This document shows positions 62,692-64,000 of a stretch of 64,000 nucleotides of DNA, piece after piece. This DNA is from Nostoc sp. JL34 (lineage in GTDB: Bacteria > Cyanobacteriota > Cyanobacteriia > Cyanobacteriales > Nostocaceae): the NCBI RefSeq assembly GCF_017114945.1, contig NZ_JABXKQ010000094.1, positions 1 to 64,000 of the forward strand, given 5' to 3'. The notes under the pieces are model-generated. The model was given only the letters and a program-made list of their open reading frames with translations. It was not told where the DNA came from and did not search any database. Position 1 is the stretch's first letter; each line of letters begins with the position of its first letter. The position numbers and the translations under genes are program-made.

Positions 62692-63225
62692 TCAGCACTC
62701 CTTTTTGGCTTGATGTAAAATCAGACGATTGCCATCAAGGTCATAAGCATAAATTTCTCTGCCGTGGGAAGCAATGGAAATGTCTCCTGGTGGAGGATAA
62801 CCCAAAGCAGTTAGGTGAGCGATCGCATCTTCTAAGTTACTCACCTCTAAACACAAACTTATCTTATTTTTGGAGTAGGTACAAAATGGTGAGGGGGTCG
62901 GAGTTTTCTCCCAAGGTGAGACGGTTTCCGTTGTTAGAGCAGCAGTAGAAAGTCTTTTGCTAAGGGGAGATTCCAAAGGCGAATGAGGGTCTTGCAATCC
63001 GTCGAACCCAAAGGACTTGTCGTTAGACATCGCTTCAAATTCAGATTCGTCTGTGTTCTTTGGTTTAAAAATACCTAATCGCATACTAACCAAATTAAAC
63101 TCAGCATAGACACTTGGAATCAAAATAACTGGCTTTTGCTCCAGCAATTTGGTATAGAAATTTACTAATTTCTCCCAATTAACCGATGCTATGGTGACAA
63201 ATGCGTTAGTGTACTGGAAAACCAT
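62692..63225 (-). CDS. VOC (glyoxalase/dioxygenase fold) protein with an insert
   Basis: A 177-residue vicinal-oxygen-chelate protein. The first half reads ITIASVNWEKLVNFYTKLL-like (TIASVNWEKLVNFYTKLLEQ) and VYAEFNLVSMRLGIFKP; the second half SLCLEVSNLEDAIAHLTALG and YAYDLDGNRLILHQ is the usual VOC ending. Between them residues about 60-105 (ESEFEAMSNDKS.., PHSPLESPLSKRL) do not fit the fold and look like a dispersed-repeat insertion, in frame. Substrate is unknown; the metal ligands are not obvious. Confidence 0.75.
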   Translation of the reverse strand: MVFQYTNAFVTIASVNWEKLVNFYTKLLEQKPVILIPSVYAEFNLVSMRLGIFKPKNTDESEFEAMSNDKSFGFDGLQDPHSPLESPLSKRLSTAALTTETVSPWEKTPTPSPFCTYSKNKISLCLEVSNLEDAIAHLTALGYPPPGDISIASHGREIYAYDLDGNRLILHQAKKEC

Positions 63226-63318
63226 ATTTACCTATCGCCCTTTGGGTTCGCCGTCTTTGTCATTGGTGTCTAAAAGAACGAAAATAGTGAAAAATGTACT
63301 TAATGAATTAGATTTCCC

Positions 63319-63335
63319 CACGGCTTCAAGCCGTG
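63319..63335. repeat. Short perfect palindrome
   Basis: CACGGCTT-C-AAGCCGTG, a 17-bp palindrome in the 184-bp gap between the VOC and CBS genes. It is of a type scattered in Nostoc genomes, and could end a transcript. Confidence 0.45.
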
Positions 63336-63409
63336 ATCCGTGATCGGAGTTAAAGAAATTTTATTTTACAGGTATTTTCAGGTAAATCAAACATAGTGAT
63401 TTAACTAAT

Positions 63410-64000
63410 TTACTCAACTTCCTCACAGTGAATTAACAGTTTTTCCATCGCTTCTGCTAGAGAAATCAACTCTGTCCAAGAGGAACCACTAACTAAATTT
63501 TGGGCGTGAGCTAATCGGTTTCGCAACTGTTCAGCAGACTTGAGGAAACGTTCACCAAATCGTTTTGATTTTAGTCCTAGTTGCTGGAGAAGTTCTGGTT
63601 GATTTAAAATCAACTCTCGTTTATCACAGAATTGCAAATAATCTAATAAATCGGTAGCTTCGTTTCTTTCTTGGCTCTCTCGCCATAGCCGTTGAGCAAC
63701 TTCTAAACGCTCAGGTTTGAGGACTTTTTGCCAAGAATCTTGGGGATAGTAAATCCGCACCAGCCGCAGCAAATTCATCTCTAGCAGTGTTACCAAGCCA
63801 AACAATAGCATTCGCACGGGTGCTTTCTGCAAGTCACCACAGGTAACAATACCACTTACCTGATTGCAGTCTAAGACAAACAATCGCGGAGTTTGTCGCA
63901 AAACGGGTAGCAACTTCATCAGTGGGGTGGAAATGGCAATTAGTTCTTTTGGATGAAAGACCCGTTGATAATCGCTACATTTGCCTTCTTTGCCTGGAAT
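63410..64000 (-). CDS. CBS-domain protein, C-terminal part (runs off the window)
   Basis: The minus-strand frame is open from the window edge to the stop at 63410, so the gene begins beyond 64000. The visible start KEGKCSDYQRVFHPKELIAI and FVLDCNQVSGIVTCGDLQKA reads like the end of a CBS pair, with a C-terminal helical region (RLWRESQERNEATDLLDYLQ) of about 120 residues. CBS domains bind adenosyl ligands and regulate partner activity. An internal Met at 63919 is not the true start. Confidence 0.7.
   Translation of the reverse strand: MPGKEGKCSDYQRVFHPKELIAISTPLMKLLPVLRQTPRLFVLDCNQVSGIVTCGDLQKAPVRMLLFGLVTLLEMNLLRLVRIYYPQDSWQKVLKPERLEVAQRLWRESQERNEATDLLDYLQFCDKRELILNQPELLQQLGLKSKRFGERFLKSAEQLRNRLAHAQNLVSGSSWTELISLAEAMEKLLIHCEEVE

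Overview
The window is a filamentous-cyanobacterial chromosome segment, almost certainly Nostoc. The octamer GCGATCGC (HIP1) recurs throughout. The gaps hold heptamer repeats and small palindromic dispersed repeats typical of Nostoc. The gene at 39981-42065 reads, from memory, nearly residue for residue like the bacterial dynamin-like protein BDLP1 of Nostoc punctiforme. No tRNA, rRNA or CRISPR array was seen. Most genes are single units or short operons of ordinary cyanobacterial families, with many mobile and decayed elements between them.

Layout. 0-7.5 kb: Zn-dependent alcohol dehydrogenase, zinc-ribbon peptide, glycosyltransferase, exonuclease III, a HopA1-family/APH-kinase pair resembling two parts of class V lanthipeptide synthetases, and a TMEM14 membrane protein. 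7.6-12 kb: DUF815 ATPase, then a coiled-coil TerB_C protein with a BrxC/BrxD-like ATPase. 12-18.3 kb: cupin, sugar epimerase, aspartoacylase, a cluster of miniature transposable elements around a nuclease remnant, and a secreted propeller protein. 18.8-29 kb: two glycosyltransferases, CPA1 antiporter, nested miniature elements, saccharopine-dehydrogenase-like protein, DprA and a DUF1400-SGNH fusion. 29-38 kb: YdcF/DUF2301 pair, a GUN4 pseudogene, SAM hydrolase, a type II restriction-modification pair, aspS, a broken nuclease gene and a CPT-like kinase. 37.6-49 kb: two dynamin-like GTPases (one fused to a J domain), cysK, a ferredoxin gene broken by a 228-bp element, YgfZ, two decayed antitoxin-like genes and a dynamin relative lacking part of its GTPase domain. 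49-64 kb: Ser/Thr kinase, RND efflux pair, DAHP synthase with an attenuator-like leader, J-domain/pentapeptide protein, DUF72, an integrase remnant, YlqF, a VOC protein and the end of a CBS protein.

Main observations. (1) The DAHP synthase leader encodes a 20-residue peptide with nine Phe/Tyr/Trp residues, followed by mutually exclusive 1:2, 2:3 and 3:4 RNA stems, the textbook layout of ribosome-mediated attenuation, with a second terminator further upstream. (2) Two miniature element families can be delimited to the base by target duplications: one with TATCRTGTCC ends and 3-bp TNA duplications (five copies, four with duplications), and one of 228 bp with 9-bp duplications (two copies). These disrupt a ferredoxin-like gene, a nuclease gene and an older element. 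(3) Small repeats have entered coding sequences in frame at several places (epimerase, aspartoacylase, dynamin-operon membrane protein, VOC protein, RND permease). (4) Several genes are freshly broken by single lesions: GUN4, HicB-like and the ribbon-helix-helix gene.
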